A DNA stretch of 61,330 nucleotides, from contig NZ_VMNX01000022.1 of the NCBI RefSeq assembly GCF_009377235.1, forward strand, positions 1-61,330, given 5' to 3'. Positions within the stretch are counted from its first letter, which is position 1. Every line of letters starts with the position of its first letter. A program made the position numbers and the translations under genes. Positions 45,497 through 54,086 of the stretch are shown here, piece by piece. Origin of the DNA: Streptomyces acidicola. GTDB lineage: Bacteria > Actinomycetota > Actinomycetes > Streptomycetales > Streptomycetaceae. The notes beneath the pieces were generated by a model. It was given only the letters and a program-made list of their open reading frames with translations. It was not told the origin of the DNA and ran no database searches.

Positions 45497-46606
45497 ATGG
45501 ACCCGCACGGACCCATAGCCCAGCGCTTCCCACTCGTCGCCCGATTCCGACCCCCCTGCCTGCCGTTGCCCACGCGCGTGCGTGGCCTCGTCGAACTTGC
45601 CGACACGGCAGTGGAGAAGAGCGACCAAGGGCTCGCATCGGCCGTCTACAACCAGGCCGCGCTCATCGCCTCCGATCTCGGCCTTCATGACCTCGCGCGC
45701 GAGATGTGCCACCAACACGCCGCCGCTTACCTCCACGCCTGCCCCCTCCCCGGCATGAGCGCAATCCGGGGACTGGAACCAGTCGTCAACCTCGCCCGCA
45801 TCCAAATCCGCGCCGGCCACGCAGACGAGGGGCGTCAGCGACTCCTCGACCTGTATGCGGCGGTTGAGGCAGGCACAGCCGCCCAGTTCGAAGGCGTCGC
45901 TGTCCCGGCGGACCTCACCGCGACCGACGACGACCGCCGCGAGGTCCGCGCATGGCTGTGGCGCGTGCTCCTAGCCGACGGCACACGCACGCTCACCACC
46001 ACAGGACGTTGGGCCGAGGCCAAAGCACACATTGAGGCTCACCATGGCTTAGGCACACGGATGCTCGACGGGCGCCAAGTTGCCGTACTCGCCGCTCTCA
46101 CGGCGGGCGACACCGCACGGGCCGCTGTCCTCTTGGCTGAAACGATGCCCGGCGACCCGTGGGAGCAAGTCGTCACAGCCTGCCTGACTGTCCTGTGCCG
46201 CCGGGACGCTGGGCAGCCGATCGACGCCCACCTAGCGGACCTGGTGACGGCCTACTGCGGACGGAATCCCGAACCCGGGATGACCGTCTTCGATATCCGG
46301 CTGGGACTCACCGTCCTCGACGCGATCGGTTCCGCCGAAGCACCTGCTGCGCGCCGTGTCGTCGGGGACCTCCATCTCAGGACGACGGACGCCCAAGACG
46401 GCTACGCGGCTCGCGAGAACCTGGCGCACCCTCTGTTCACTGCAGCTGCCACGGACAGGCAATCGCAGGACAGCCGCGCCGTGGTGGACGCCTGCGCCCT
46501 CGGGGCAGGGACCATCCCGGACGACCTACAAGGTGAACTCACGGCAGCGTTACGCACCAGCGACAACGTGATCCGGTGGAGCCTGGCGGGGCCCGTCGAT
46601 ACCTGA
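45497..46606 (+). CDS. Helical-repeat (TPR-like) protein of the lanthipeptide locus
   Basis: A 369-residue soluble protein of repeated antiparallel helices: AVYNQAALIASDLGLHDLAR, ARIQIRAGHADEGRQRLL, and later segments of 30-35 residues. No catalytic motif is seen. Genes of this type recur at the end of FxLD lanthipeptide clusters in Streptomyces; a scaffold, regulatory or self-protection role is possible. ATG at 45497 lies shortly after the hairpin and has CCGGGGAA before it. Confidence 0.7.
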   Translation: MDPHGPIAQRFPLVARFRPPCLPLPTRVRGLVELADTAVEKSDQGLASAVYNQAALIASDLGLHDLAREMCHQHAAAYLHACPLPGMSAIRGLEPVVNLARIQIRAGHADEGRQRLLDLYAAVEAGTAAQFEGVAVPADLTATDDDRREVRAWLWRVLLADGTRTLTTTGRWAEAKAHIEAHHGLGTRMLDGRQVAVLAALTAGDTARAAVLLAETMPGDPWEQVVTACLTVLCRRDAGQPIDAHLADLVTAYCGRNPEPGMTVFDIRLGLTVLDAIGSAEAPAARRVVGDLHLRTTDAQDGYAARENLAHPLFTAAATDRQSQDSRAVVDACALGAGTIPDDLQGELTAALRTSDNVIRWSLAGPVDT

Positions 46607-46776
46607 ACTCACCCAGAGTCGCCAGGACTTCGGATAGCGGCGCCAGGTGGGGAAAGCCAGCTGACGGCGCACAGACGCATGGGTGCGGCCCACTTCGAAC
46701 TGCATCAGTTCGTGCGCCTTGCCATCCAATCGAGGCGTTTGGCGGCGAACCCGTCCCGTACGGTCACGAAGCACCC

Positions 46777-47040
46777 TCAGCCTGCGCTCTCGCCGTGCTT
46801 TGCAAGGATGCTGCGAACTGTGTTGCGGGAGTGGCCCGAGAGCTGAGCGATTTCGACCTCGCTCAACCCTGATCTCTTCGCCGCGATGACCAGGGCGTCT
46901 CGAGTGGCACACGTACGCCGGTACTTCTCAAGCTTCTCCCGCGCGGCGTCTGCGCTGTCCGGCGACGGTGCATACGAGACGCCCGCCCGCTCGATCTTGT
47001 ATGCGCGATGCGATCCGGAGTCGTCGCTGCTTCTCTCCAT
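46777..47040 (-). CDS. Small helix-turn-helix regulator
   Basis: An 87-residue protein from ATG at 47040 (GTG at 47049 is possible). The C-terminal half is a homeodomain-like/resolvase-type helix-turn-helix: RDALVIAAKRSGLSEVEIAQ, then LSGHSRNTVRSILAKHG. It is divergent from the Hsp70-like gene. Two TGTGCA-based palindromes and one half-site fill the promoter region between them, making it the probable regulator of the pair and of itself. Confidence 0.75.
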   Translation of the reverse strand: MERSSDDSGSHRAYKIERAGVSYAPSPDSADAAREKLEKYRRTCATRDALVIAAKRSGLSEVEIAQLSGHSRNTVRSILAKHGESAG

Positions 47041-47074
47041 CTGCCGCACAGTAAGCGGTGACGGCGCTCACGCG

Positions 47075-47114
47075 GTTGTGCAGCATTGCACACCTCCTGT
47101 TCAAAATTGCACAG
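47075..47114. promoter_or_regulatory. TGTGCA-type palindromic operator plus half-site
   Basis: TGTGCAGCATTGCACA at 47077-47092 is a perfect TGTGCA/TGCACA dyad with four central bases. AATTGCACAG at 47105-47114 is a further half-site. They lie just upstream of the HTH gene start. Confidence 0.72.
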
Positions 47115-47224
47115 CCTGACTACTCCCTACGAGTGACAGCTTCGCCGCGTCGCTACTTCCCTGTCAGCGGAGACACTGCTGGTCTGCGACAGCTTGAGCG
47201 TCAACTCACCGCAGAAAGGGAGCC

Positions 47225-47244
47225 GTTGTGCAGAACTGCACAAC
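47225..47244. promoter_or_regulatory. TGTGCA-type palindromic operator
   Basis: GTTGTGCAGAACTGCACAAC has two perfect 9-bp arms around AA. It is 67 bp before the Hsp70-like start. The inner TGTGCA/TGCACA arms match the operator at 47077 with the same four-base spacing. Confidence 0.78.
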
Positions 47245-47310
47245 CCTCGCGTTCCGGCACCGTGTTCCGGACCTTGAGGTTCACCCTTTCGTCTGTACGA
47301 ACGGAATCGC

Positions 47311-49113
47311 GTGTCTGCTCCTCGCCTCGTAGCGGCTATCGACATCGGCACCCACGGCATCGGCGCCGCCTGGTGCGTCATCTCGGAATCCAACGCCGAA
47401 CCCTCCAGCCGAAAGATCCATTTCTGTGACCAGTGGGAGTCCCAGCCCGCACCCACCGCGAAAAACCTGTCGGCGCTGCTGCTTGGCGCCGACGGAAAGT
47501 TGATCGCCTGGGGGTACGACGCCCGACGGCTCTGGCTCACCCAGGGCGCCGCGCTCCGCAGCCAAGGGGCGCGCTACCACCACGGCTTCAAGATGGATCT
47601 CGGGGCACGCCCGGCTCCACAGACCAGCGATGACGGCAGCGTCAACTCGGACTCTCTGTCGGTAGAGCCAGCTGACAAGGAGCGGGAAGTTCTGAAACGC
47701 AGCACCCCCACCGACCGGTTGACCCCTGACCTGCTCACGATGCTGCTGCGCGAAGTCGTCGCTGTAACCCTCCGGCAGATCGCTGCCAGCGGATACGACG
47801 AGGACGACATCAGCTGGTGTCTAACTTCGCCCGCCTGCTGGAGCGACTACCAGAAATCCGTGCTGCGCGGCATCGCGTTGGATGCCGGGCTGCCCAGTGA
47901 GGACGGGAGGGTTCTGCTGTCCCTCGAGCCGGAGGCAGCAGCCCACTACGCGCGCGTGTCCGGGGTGCGGGTCGTGGGCGACCAGGATGGTCCCAGCAGC
48001 GACCTCCTGGCTCCTGGCGCGCGGTTCATGGTGGTGGACTGCGGGGGCGGCACCGTGGACATCACGGCCTACGAGAACGACACCGACGGAAAGATGATCG
48101 AGATCGGCCGATCCATCGGCGATCGCTTTGGGTCGGACTTCCTCAACCGCGCCTTCGAGAAGGAGCACCTTAGGGACTGCCTCGGCGACCAGGAGATCCT
48201 GGACGAGATCCAGGAGAACTGTCCCGACGCCCTGCTCAACCTCGTTGACCAGTGGGAGCGCGGCAAACTACATGTCGCCCTCGACCAGGACGAGAACCTC
48301 AACCTGCTGATCCCCACGGCCATTGACCGCCGGCTGGGCGCCGCCGTCCGCAAACGCCTCGCCCGACGCCAGAACAAGATCAACGATGCCATCGTCCTCA
48401 CCCCCGCCCAGATCCACGCGTTGTTCGACACCGTCATCCCCGGCACGCTTGACCTCATCGAGGCGCAACTCAAGGAGATGGATGCCTCCCGCGAAGAGAA
48501 CAGCAACGCCGACGTCATCCTCTTGGTCGGCGGCTTCAGCAACTCCCCATATCTTCAGCAGGCGGTCAAGGAACGCTTCGGCGAGCGCGCCCAGGTCATG
48601 GTGCCCCCCAACCCCGACATCGCTGTCCTGTTCGGCGCCACGCATTTCTGCTATGACCCCCAGACCCGCGCGCGGCGTAGCCGCTTCACCTACGGCACCG
48701 AGGTCAACGACGACTTCGAAGAAGGCATCGACCCCGAGGCCAAGCGCTATGTGACATCTCGGGGCCAGGTCACCTGCGCTGACCGCTTCTCCATCTTCAC
48801 CCGAGCCGGCGCGTCCGTGCCCACCAACGCCGAGGTGATGCGTGAGTACCTGCCGCTTGAGGAGGACCACACCGAGGTCGACTTCACGATCTACGCCACA
48901 AGCCATCCCGACCCTCGCTACGTAACCGATCCAGGGTGCGATGCACTGGCCACGGTCACCGTGGACCTGAAGCCCGTCATGCGCTTCAACCTTGAGGAGC
49001 GCGCGCTGCGCCTCTTCATGCGGTTCGGTGAGACCGAGATCAAGGCACGTGCCGAACTCGTACAGGGCGGTGGTGAGATCGCTACCAGCGTCCGCTTCCA
49101 CTCGAACTACTGA
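47311..49113 (+). CDS. Hsp70-like ATPase (actin/HSP70 fold)
   Basis: A 600-residue DnaK/HSPA12-like protein. Phosphate-1 loop AAIDIGTHGIGAAW is near residues 8-21, phosphate-2 MVVDCGGGTVDITAY near 240-254, and the adenosine motif VILLVGGFSNSPYLQQAV near 405-425. The C-terminal 150 residues are beta-rich and diverge from DnaK's substrate domain, so it is not housekeeping DnaK. GTG at 47311 has GGAA upstream. It is followed with overlap by a coiled-coil protein, reminiscent of an Hsp70-GrpE arrangement, and controlled by a divergent HTH gene. Its client and role are unknown; a stress or conflict system is possible. Confidence 0.85.
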   Translation: MSAPRLVAAIDIGTHGIGAAWCVISESNAEPSSRKIHFCDQWESQPAPTAKNLSALLLGADGKLIAWGYDARRLWLTQGAALRSQGARYHHGFKMDLGARPAPQTSDDGSVNSDSLSVEPADKEREVLKRSTPTDRLTPDLLTMLLREVVAVTLRQIAASGYDEDDISWCLTSPACWSDYQKSVLRGIALDAGLPSEDGRVLLSLEPEAAAHYARVSGVRVVGDQDGPSSDLLAPGARFMVVDCGGGTVDITAYENDTDGKMIEIGRSIGDRFGSDFLNRAFEKEHLRDCLGDQEILDEIQENCPDALLNLVDQWERGKLHVALDQDENLNLLIPTAIDRRLGAAVRKRLARRQNKINDAIVLTPAQIHALFDTVIPGTLDLIEAQLKEMDASREENSNADVILLVGGFSNSPYLQQAVKERFGERAQVMVPPNPDIAVLFGATHFCYDPQTRARRSRFTYGTEVNDDFEEGIDPEAKRYVTSRGQVTCADRFSIFTRAGASVPTNAEVMREYLPLEEDHTEVDFTIYATSHPDPRYVTDPGCDALATVTVDLKPVMRFNLEERALRLFMRFGETEIKARAELVQGGGEIATSVRFHSNY

Positions 49114-49847
49114 TGGGAACGACGATGCATTTCCTGAGCCCTCATCGTGAAGTGCCTGAGGCCAGCCCAGCAGCAGATATCGAGTGGGGAGATGAAGAGG
49201 AGCCGCTGCAGGAGCTGCTTGACCAGGCGTTGGTGCGGATCGATCAGCTGGAGAAGTCCGCCAAGGTCGGCGAACACGAACACGGTCAGCTGCGGCGCCG
49301 ACTGGACCGGCTGGAACGTCAGCTCGGCGCGTTGATGGCCGCGCGGACGGCAGAGCGCGATGATCTGCCCGGAGCGGAGCACGGCGAGCACCAGGCCCTC
49401 GCCCGCAGGTACCGCACGCTGGTCGAGCAACGTCTGCTGAACTTCGCCCGCCGCTATGCCGAGCGCTGCGACCGCGTCATGGACCATCCTGAACGTGAGC
49501 GCGGCTACCGTCTGATGGGGCTGCTGAGCCAGCAGATGTTCACCGACGATCTGAAGTCCAGCCGAGAGATCCTGCGTCACCTTCACCTCCCGGAGGGGGA
49601 CGGTCACATCGAGAACGCCCTCACCGCACTCCGCGGTCACTGCTCCGAGCTAGCAGTGGAGATCCACCGTGTTGGTCTCCACCACAGCTGGGACATGGAA
49701 TGCGCGCAGGGCGTTGCGCTCGACCCAGCACGCCAGGAGCACTGGCCCTCTTGTGACGAAGGAGCGCCGGTGCTGTTCGTCATGGCGCCGGCATACATCG
49801 TCAACGGGCGCTCGTACTGTCTTCAGTACGTGTATACCTCCTTCTGA
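49113..49847 (+). CDS. Coiled-coil partner of the Hsp70-like protein
   Basis: A 244-residue protein whose ATG at 49113 overlaps the Hsp70 stop (TGATG). It has an acidic N-terminus (IEWGDEEEPLQELL) and a long coiled coil (IDQLEKSAKV to RLDRLERQLGALMAARTAE). A helical middle and a final small domain with Trp/Cys (HHSWDMECAQG) complete it. Order and layout resemble GrpE (coiled coil then compact domain), but no GrpE sequence signature is seen. It may be a nucleotide-exchange or client-recognition partner (inference). Confidence 0.75.
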   Translation: MGTTMHFLSPHREVPEASPAADIEWGDEEEPLQELLDQALVRIDQLEKSAKVGEHEHGQLRRRLDRLERQLGALMAARTAERDDLPGAEHGEHQALARRYRTLVEQRLLNFARRYAERCDRVMDHPERERGYRLMGLLSQQMFTDDLKSSREILRHLHLPEGDGHIENALTALRGHCSELAVEIHRVGLHHSWDMECAQGVALDPARQEHWPSCDEGAPVLFVMAPAYIVNGRSYCLQYVYTSF

Positions 49848-50109
49848 CGCCCGGGAGGCGGGTCGTTGGTCCACTGCTTGGACCTCGATCCGCCTCGCAG
49901 CACATGGTGTCGACACACGATCGTGGCACCCACCTCAGCGACGTGTACACGGACACGGACACGGTCCAGGATTTCGCTTCCTGCCGCCCGGCCATCGCTG
50001 AGGCCGCCCCGCCTTCGGCCAACTGCGCCTCTCGGCGGTATGACGGGCAGGCACGAGCAGGGCCTCTCGCCCTGCCCGCTGGCTAGCTCATCCAGCACAG
50101 GCACGTCCG
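49848..50109. other. Spacer after the Hsp70 pair
   Basis: 262 bp of mixed composition with no credible gene on either strand. Confidence 0.4.
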
Positions 50110-50480
50110 CTCGGAGCAGCCTGCTGTACGTCAGTCCTGACGTGCTGTGTGGTGCCGAGTGGATCCTCTCGGCCTACCCATTCGAGCTGGGCGGGCTGCC
50201 GGTGACCCGGCAGTTGAGTGCCCGCTCGCATGTCACGTCCGTGATGGCGGAGTGGAACGCGTACTTCACGACCGGTGTTCCGTACGAGGCGCTCGCTGAT
50301 CTCCTCATGCCGATCGGCGCATGCGAGGAGCCGGGTGCCGGGCTGGCGGGGGCCGGAGACGGTCCTTGGCGCCATCACTGCCCGGGGCTGGATCCGCGAG
50401 GTGGACCGCCCCGGTCCGGTCGATCGGTTCCACTCACCCTCCAAGATGGTCTGCGTCTCCTCAGGCACTGAGCCGCTGAA
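50110..50480 (+). pseudogene. DUF317-like gene remnant (frameshifted)
   Basis: One frame encodes VSPDVLCGAEWILSAYPFEL and WNAYFTTGVPYEALADLLMP, resembling the second DUF317 repeat (W-x-A-x-F then P-x-E-x-L). After about 50340 the reading moves to another frame with GPETVLGAITARGWIREVDR and FHSPS. No start codon or ribosome binding site precedes it. DUF317 proteins are common on Streptomyces elements; this one is broken. Confidence 0.5.
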
Positions 50481-50525
50481 CCCTGCGCCTCTCCTCACAG
50501 CGGGCGCCCGGAGGGCCGCCACCGT

Positions 50526-51041
50526 TCAGAACGGTGGCGGTTCGTCTTGAAGAGAGGCCGAGTTGCCGCCCCATCCGCTGCCTCTGCGGCTGGTGGCCCA
50601 GGGGTCAGCCGGGGTCTGGGCCCACGGATCCTCACCCTGGAGGACCTTCTGCTTGGCCGCATCTTCCTGAGCGCGGAGTTGTTCGGCCAATGGCGTGGGT
50701 GCCGGCGCGTCGATGGCTGTGTTCCATAGGTTCCGCAGGTGATCACGGTAGGTGGGGCCGTCCTCGTAGCCGCCTTCCCACTTGGGCACGTCGGGGTCGG
50801 TCTTGGAGATGCGACACAGGGCGACGAACAGAGCTTCGACTACCTTCCAACGCCCCAGAGCCCGCCCGACGAGCAGGCGCCGGGCTGTCTCACGGCTGAC
50901 GGTCTGTCCGGAGACTTCCTCGATCGTCCGCACGGCAGGCCGGCCTGCCTGCCGGTAGTGCACATGAAGTTCTTCGAGGAACTGTCGCTGAGCACCAGGG
51001 GGCAGGGCCTCCTCGGAGGGCATACGCAAAACGCTCGGCAT
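50526..51041 (-). CDS. Helix-turn-helix protein with disordered tail
   Basis: A 171-residue protein. The N-terminal 80 residues have a cro/XRE-like helix-turn-helix (FLEELHVHYRQAGRPAVRTI, then VSGQTVSRETARRLLVGRAL, then WKVVEALFVAL). The C-terminal 70 residues are Pro/Gly/Trp-rich and probably disordered. Similar proteins occur upstream of relaxase or effector genes in Streptomyces. A second start at 51023 is possible. It may regulate mobilisation genes. Confidence 0.72.
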   Translation of the reverse strand: MPSVLRMPSEEALPPGAQRQFLEELHVHYRQAGRPAVRTIEEVSGQTVSRETARRLLVGRALGRWKVVEALFVALCRISKTDPDVPKWEGGYEDGPTYRDHLRNLWNTAIDAPAPTPLAEQLRAQEDAAKQKVLQGEDPWAQTPADPWATSRRGSGWGGNSASLQDEPPPF

Positions 51042-51360
51042 GGGTGTCTATGGCTCCCGGACAGCGCGGCACGTGGTGGCAACTGAGAACACACGATGAC
51101 ACAAAACAGTGCGGCTTTGACGCGAAGAGACCTAGCGTGACAGGCGCCTGACACACCAAAACTTCTTTCGCCTACTCCCTGTTTTTGCTGGTCAGGGGCG
51201 CATTCGGGGTGCTTTCTTGGATACGGAAGGCCGCCCGCTGGACATCTGCGTCTCAGCGGACGGAAGGCGGCTCGGCTCGTCGTCGCACATGGCGACGGCC
51301 CCCTGGGGGCACAGGGAGCCGTCTGCAGCCGGACAGCTCAACCACCAAGAAGGAGGCGTC
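51042..51360. promoter_or_regulatory. Divergent spacer between HTH gene and small membrane protein
   Basis: 319 bp with a locally AT-richer core around 51090-51190 and the AAGGAGG site of the next gene at 51349-51355. No gene is supported. An element promoter, and possibly oriT sequences, could lie here. Confidence 0.4.
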
Positions 51361-51561
51361 GTGTCCACCGCTGACCCTATGGGCAGTAAGCCAGAGCAGA
51401 AAGGTGCTGCAGAGGAGCAAAGCACCGGCAAGGGAGGGTTGGCGAAGCGTCTGCAGGCACTTCGACACGAGGCTGGCCCGCACATCATGAGGGGAGCCGC
51501 GACGGCGCTTGGCTCGGTGATGGTGACGGGGACGGTCATGTGGATTCAATCGCGGTTCTGA
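51361..51561 (+). CDS. Small protein with C-terminal transmembrane helix (66 aa)
   Basis: GTG at 51361 has an excellent AAGGAGG site. The peptide is polar at first (GSKPEQKGAAEEQSTGKGGL), then AKRLQALRHEAG, then a hydrophobic end (GAATALGSVMVTGTVMWIQS), so a tail-anchored topology is likely. It ends at a strong terminator. It sits beside the relaxase on the opposite strand. Function unknown. Confidence 0.7.
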   Translation: MSTADPMGSKPEQKGAAEEQSTGKGGLAKRLQALRHEAGPHIMRGAATALGSVMVTGTVMWIQSRF

Positions 51562-51592
51562 TGCGTCCATCCACGGACTGCACTGCCCTACT

Positions 51593-51620
51593 GGTGCCCT
51601 CCGCTTCTGCGGAGGGCACC
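51593..51620. terminator. Strong bidirectional terminator
   Basis: GGTGCCCTCCGC at 51593-51604, loop TTCT, and GCGGAGGGCACC at 51609-51620: a perfect 12-bp stem between the convergent small-protein and relaxase genes. Confidence 0.9.
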
Positions 51621-51635
51621 GGCGTATGTGCTCGA

Positions 51636-53342
51636 TCACCGTGCCCTGCGGGGCCGATCGATTCGGCTCGGCGAAGGCCGAACAGCCCCGCCCTTGGGAG
51701 CGGTGGTGCGGGGTTCGGGCATGGCGGTCGCGTCAGCGGGCAGGTCGGCCAGGCGGCGTAGCCGCCACACCAGGACGTCGCTGACCCAATCCGCGGTCTG
51801 AAGCTCCCGCCGCTCAGCTGCCTGTGTCAGCAGTGCCGTTGGATCGTGTCCCGCCGCTTCGGCATCGGCGAGCGTGGCGGCCAAAGCGTGCCAACCAGGC
51901 TCGGCCAGGACTTGCTCGGCCAGCTCCGGCACCGCACGGCGCAGGTGAGCAAGCTGCTTCTGACGCAGACGCTGGGAGAGGCGCCGACCGCGCCCGTACA
52001 GCACGCCCATCGGGATCTTGGCTGCGGCATCGTACGCGGCGCGCAGGTGCTCGGCCGCCTCGCGAGCTGCGGCGGCCTGTTGGGCGTGCTCCCTCTTGGC
52101 GTGCCATTGCGCGGCGGCGCTGACGAGAAAGAACGCCATGTCGATCACCATGGCGGTGGTGGCACCGTCTTCCCCGCGGCCGAGTGCCGGCCCGCTGTAG
52201 ACAAGGTCGCGAGCGGCTTGGCGCAGGGCGCGGTCGTGGCCCCGTTCGGCCTTTATGAGGGAACGGGCTGCCCGCTCGAACGCAAAGGCTGCCTCGCGCA
52301 GTTCGGCGCGAGTGTGGGCGGCGGAGGTCTTGGCGAGCGCGTCCAGGACCTCTCCGGCGGCGGCGATGTGCGCGGCCACCTCGGCGTCCTCACCGTGATC
52401 GATGACCAGCATCGCCTGCCACGCGGTTGTGGCGGTCCGGCGCCGCGCCGTCGCGGGCCCGCTCGGGGTCTGGGCGGAGGGCGTGTCCGTGTCCTGGCTC
52501 GGGGTGCCGTCGGAGAAGCGTTTACGGATGCGGGGCAGGGACAGGTCGGGGGCGAGGGTGGATCCGGCGTAGTAGACGGGCTCCTTGTCCCCGTTGCGGT
52601 CGTCGGGCAGGGCGACCTTGTACCCCTGCAAGTCACCGGAGGGCAGCACCTTGGTACGCACGAGAAGCCCGGCGTTCTTGAGGCGGCCGAGGAACTCCTC
52701 CTCGCTGGTCGCTCCGGCTACCGCGCGGCGCACGGTCTCGCGCAGTTCCTCCCGGGCGGTGCGATCCCTGCCTTCGCGTTCGGCCTTGTGCCGTTCGGCA
52801 CTGGTCGGCCGCTTGGCAGCGGTCCCGTCGCCGGACGCGACGCGGCGCAGCCCGTAGTCGGCCTCGATACGGCGGCACTCGGCCTGGGCGCGGCGGGCTT
52901 CATTGTGCAGGCGGGGCCGGCGGCCGTCGTCGCGTACGAGGGTGGCGATGATGTGGATGTGATCGTCGGCGTGCCGGACGGCCGCCCACCGGCAGGCGGT
53001 TTCGTCGCCGTCGGGGGCGACGCCGGTGGCGGCGACCATGCGACGGGCGATGGCCGCCCAGTCCTCGTCAGACAGGGGCGGATCCTCCGGGGCGGCCCGC
53101 ACGGACAGATGCCATACGTGCTTCTCGGGGCGCTTGCTGGCGGGCAGGGCGTTGACGGGCTGGTCGAGCAGGCGCTGGAGCTGTTCGTAGGTGGCCTTCG
53201 GGTCGCGGCCGGGGTCGGGGGTGAGCGGGTCGAAGGCGGCGACCAGGTGCGGGTCGACGTGCTCCTCTTCTGTGCCGGGGCCGTAGAGGTAGCGGATCAG
53301 CCCGACCGTCTTGCTGCCGCGTTTGTGGATGCTGGGGATCAC
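51636..53342 (-). CDS. Relaxase/mobilisation nuclease (MobA/VirD2-like)
   Basis: A 568-residue relaxase. The N-terminal MOBP-type domain shows HVWHLSVRA, and the metal-binding triad lies in RHADDHIHII, preceded by a region rich in aromatic residues that should hold the nicking tyrosine (near YLYG). A long Ala/Arg-rich helical tail follows. It nicks the element's oriT and pilots the strand during conjugation. It overlaps the MobC-like gene by four bases. Confidence 0.88.
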   Translation of the reverse strand: MIPSIHKRGSKTVGLIRYLYGPGTEEEHVDPHLVAAFDPLTPDPGRDPKATYEQLQRLLDQPVNALPASKRPEKHVWHLSVRAAPEDPPLSDEDWAAIARRMVAATGVAPDGDETACRWAAVRHADDHIHIIATLVRDDGRRPRLHNEARRAQAECRRIEADYGLRRVASGDGTAAKRPTSAERHKAEREGRDRTAREELRETVRRAVAGATSEEEFLGRLKNAGLLVRTKVLPSGDLQGYKVALPDDRNGDKEPVYYAGSTLAPDLSLPRIRKRFSDGTPSQDTDTPSAQTPSGPATARRRTATTAWQAMLVIDHGEDAEVAAHIAAAGEVLDALAKTSAAHTRAELREAAFAFERAARSLIKAERGHDRALRQAARDLVYSGPALGRGEDGATTAMVIDMAFFLVSAAAQWHAKREHAQQAAAAREAAEHLRAAYDAAAKIPMGVLYGRGRRLSQRLRQKQLAHLRRAVPELAEQVLAEPGWHALAATLADAEAAGHDPTALLTQAAERRELQTADWVSDVLVWRLRRLADLPADATAMPEPRTTAPKGGAVRPSPSRIDRPRRAR

Positions 53343-53971
53343 TCCGGGGCGCCGCCGTCGCGGTGGGCGAGCAGGGCATCGGCGGCATCCTCCATGCGGC
53401 TGGCCGCGCGGCGCACGGCCTCAGCCGCAGCGCCGAGCTGGGGTGCGTCGGCGCCGGAGTTGAGGGCCTTGGCGACCTGGTTGAACAGGCCGTGGATGCG
53501 ACCCAGGTGTCGGCGCGCGGCGAACAGCTCGTCGATAACCTCCCGTTCGGTGGCGATCTCGGCAGCGGTGCGGGTCAGGTCACGGGCGGCCTTGTCTGCA
53601 GCGAAGGCGAGGAAGGCGGCGTTGGACATCTGGCAGAGGGCTGCGGCGGCGGTGAGGCGCCTGAGCTCGTCATCGTTCATGCGGCAGCTGGGCTGGTGCA
53701 CGCGCTTGCGCGGCTTCGGCTGACGGGCGCGCTGACGCCGCCGTGGCAGCAGCTCAGCCTGCCGATTCCCTCCTGGCTGCGGTCCGCCCTCGGTCGCAGC
53801 CTGACGGTCCGGTGCCCCCTGGCACCGGGCCGTTCCCGCCACCCCCGGGGCGGGAACTCCGGAAGCATCGCTTCCGGTACAACTTGCTGACGCGGTGGCT
53901 GAGGTCGTGGGCATCTCTTTTTCGCTGGTGGGGAGTTCTTTGTGGAGGTCGGGCATCGAGTTGTTCTCCAT
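53339..53971 (-). CDS. MobC-like mobilisation accessory protein
   Basis: A 210-residue protein. The first 95 residues are low-complexity. The rest is a MobC-type domain with VHQPSCRMNDDELRRLTAAA, then NAAFLAFAADKAARDL and HLGRIHGLFNQVAKALNSGA. Such proteins bind oriT and help the relaxase. ATG at 53971, with the next ATG at 53956 also possible. It is coupled to the relaxase by overlap. Confidence 0.82.
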   Translation of the reverse strand: MENNSMPDLHKELPTSEKEMPTTSATASASCTGSDASGVPAPGVAGTARCQGAPDRQAATEGGPQPGGNRQAELLPRRRQRARQPKPRKRVHQPSCRMNDDELRRLTAAAALCQMSNAAFLAFAADKAARDLTRTAAEIATEREVIDELFAARRHLGRIHGLFNQVAKALNSGADAPQLGAAAEAVRRAASRMEDAADALLAHRDGGAPE

Positions 53972-54086
53972 GCGGTGTTGCCGGTGCGGTGGCGACGGGA
54001 TTCGATGGGCGCTCGTCCTCGCACTGGGCAGCGTGAGGACGAGCGGAGAAGTCGAGCGCCCAGGGCGATGGGCGCGACTGGGAGCC

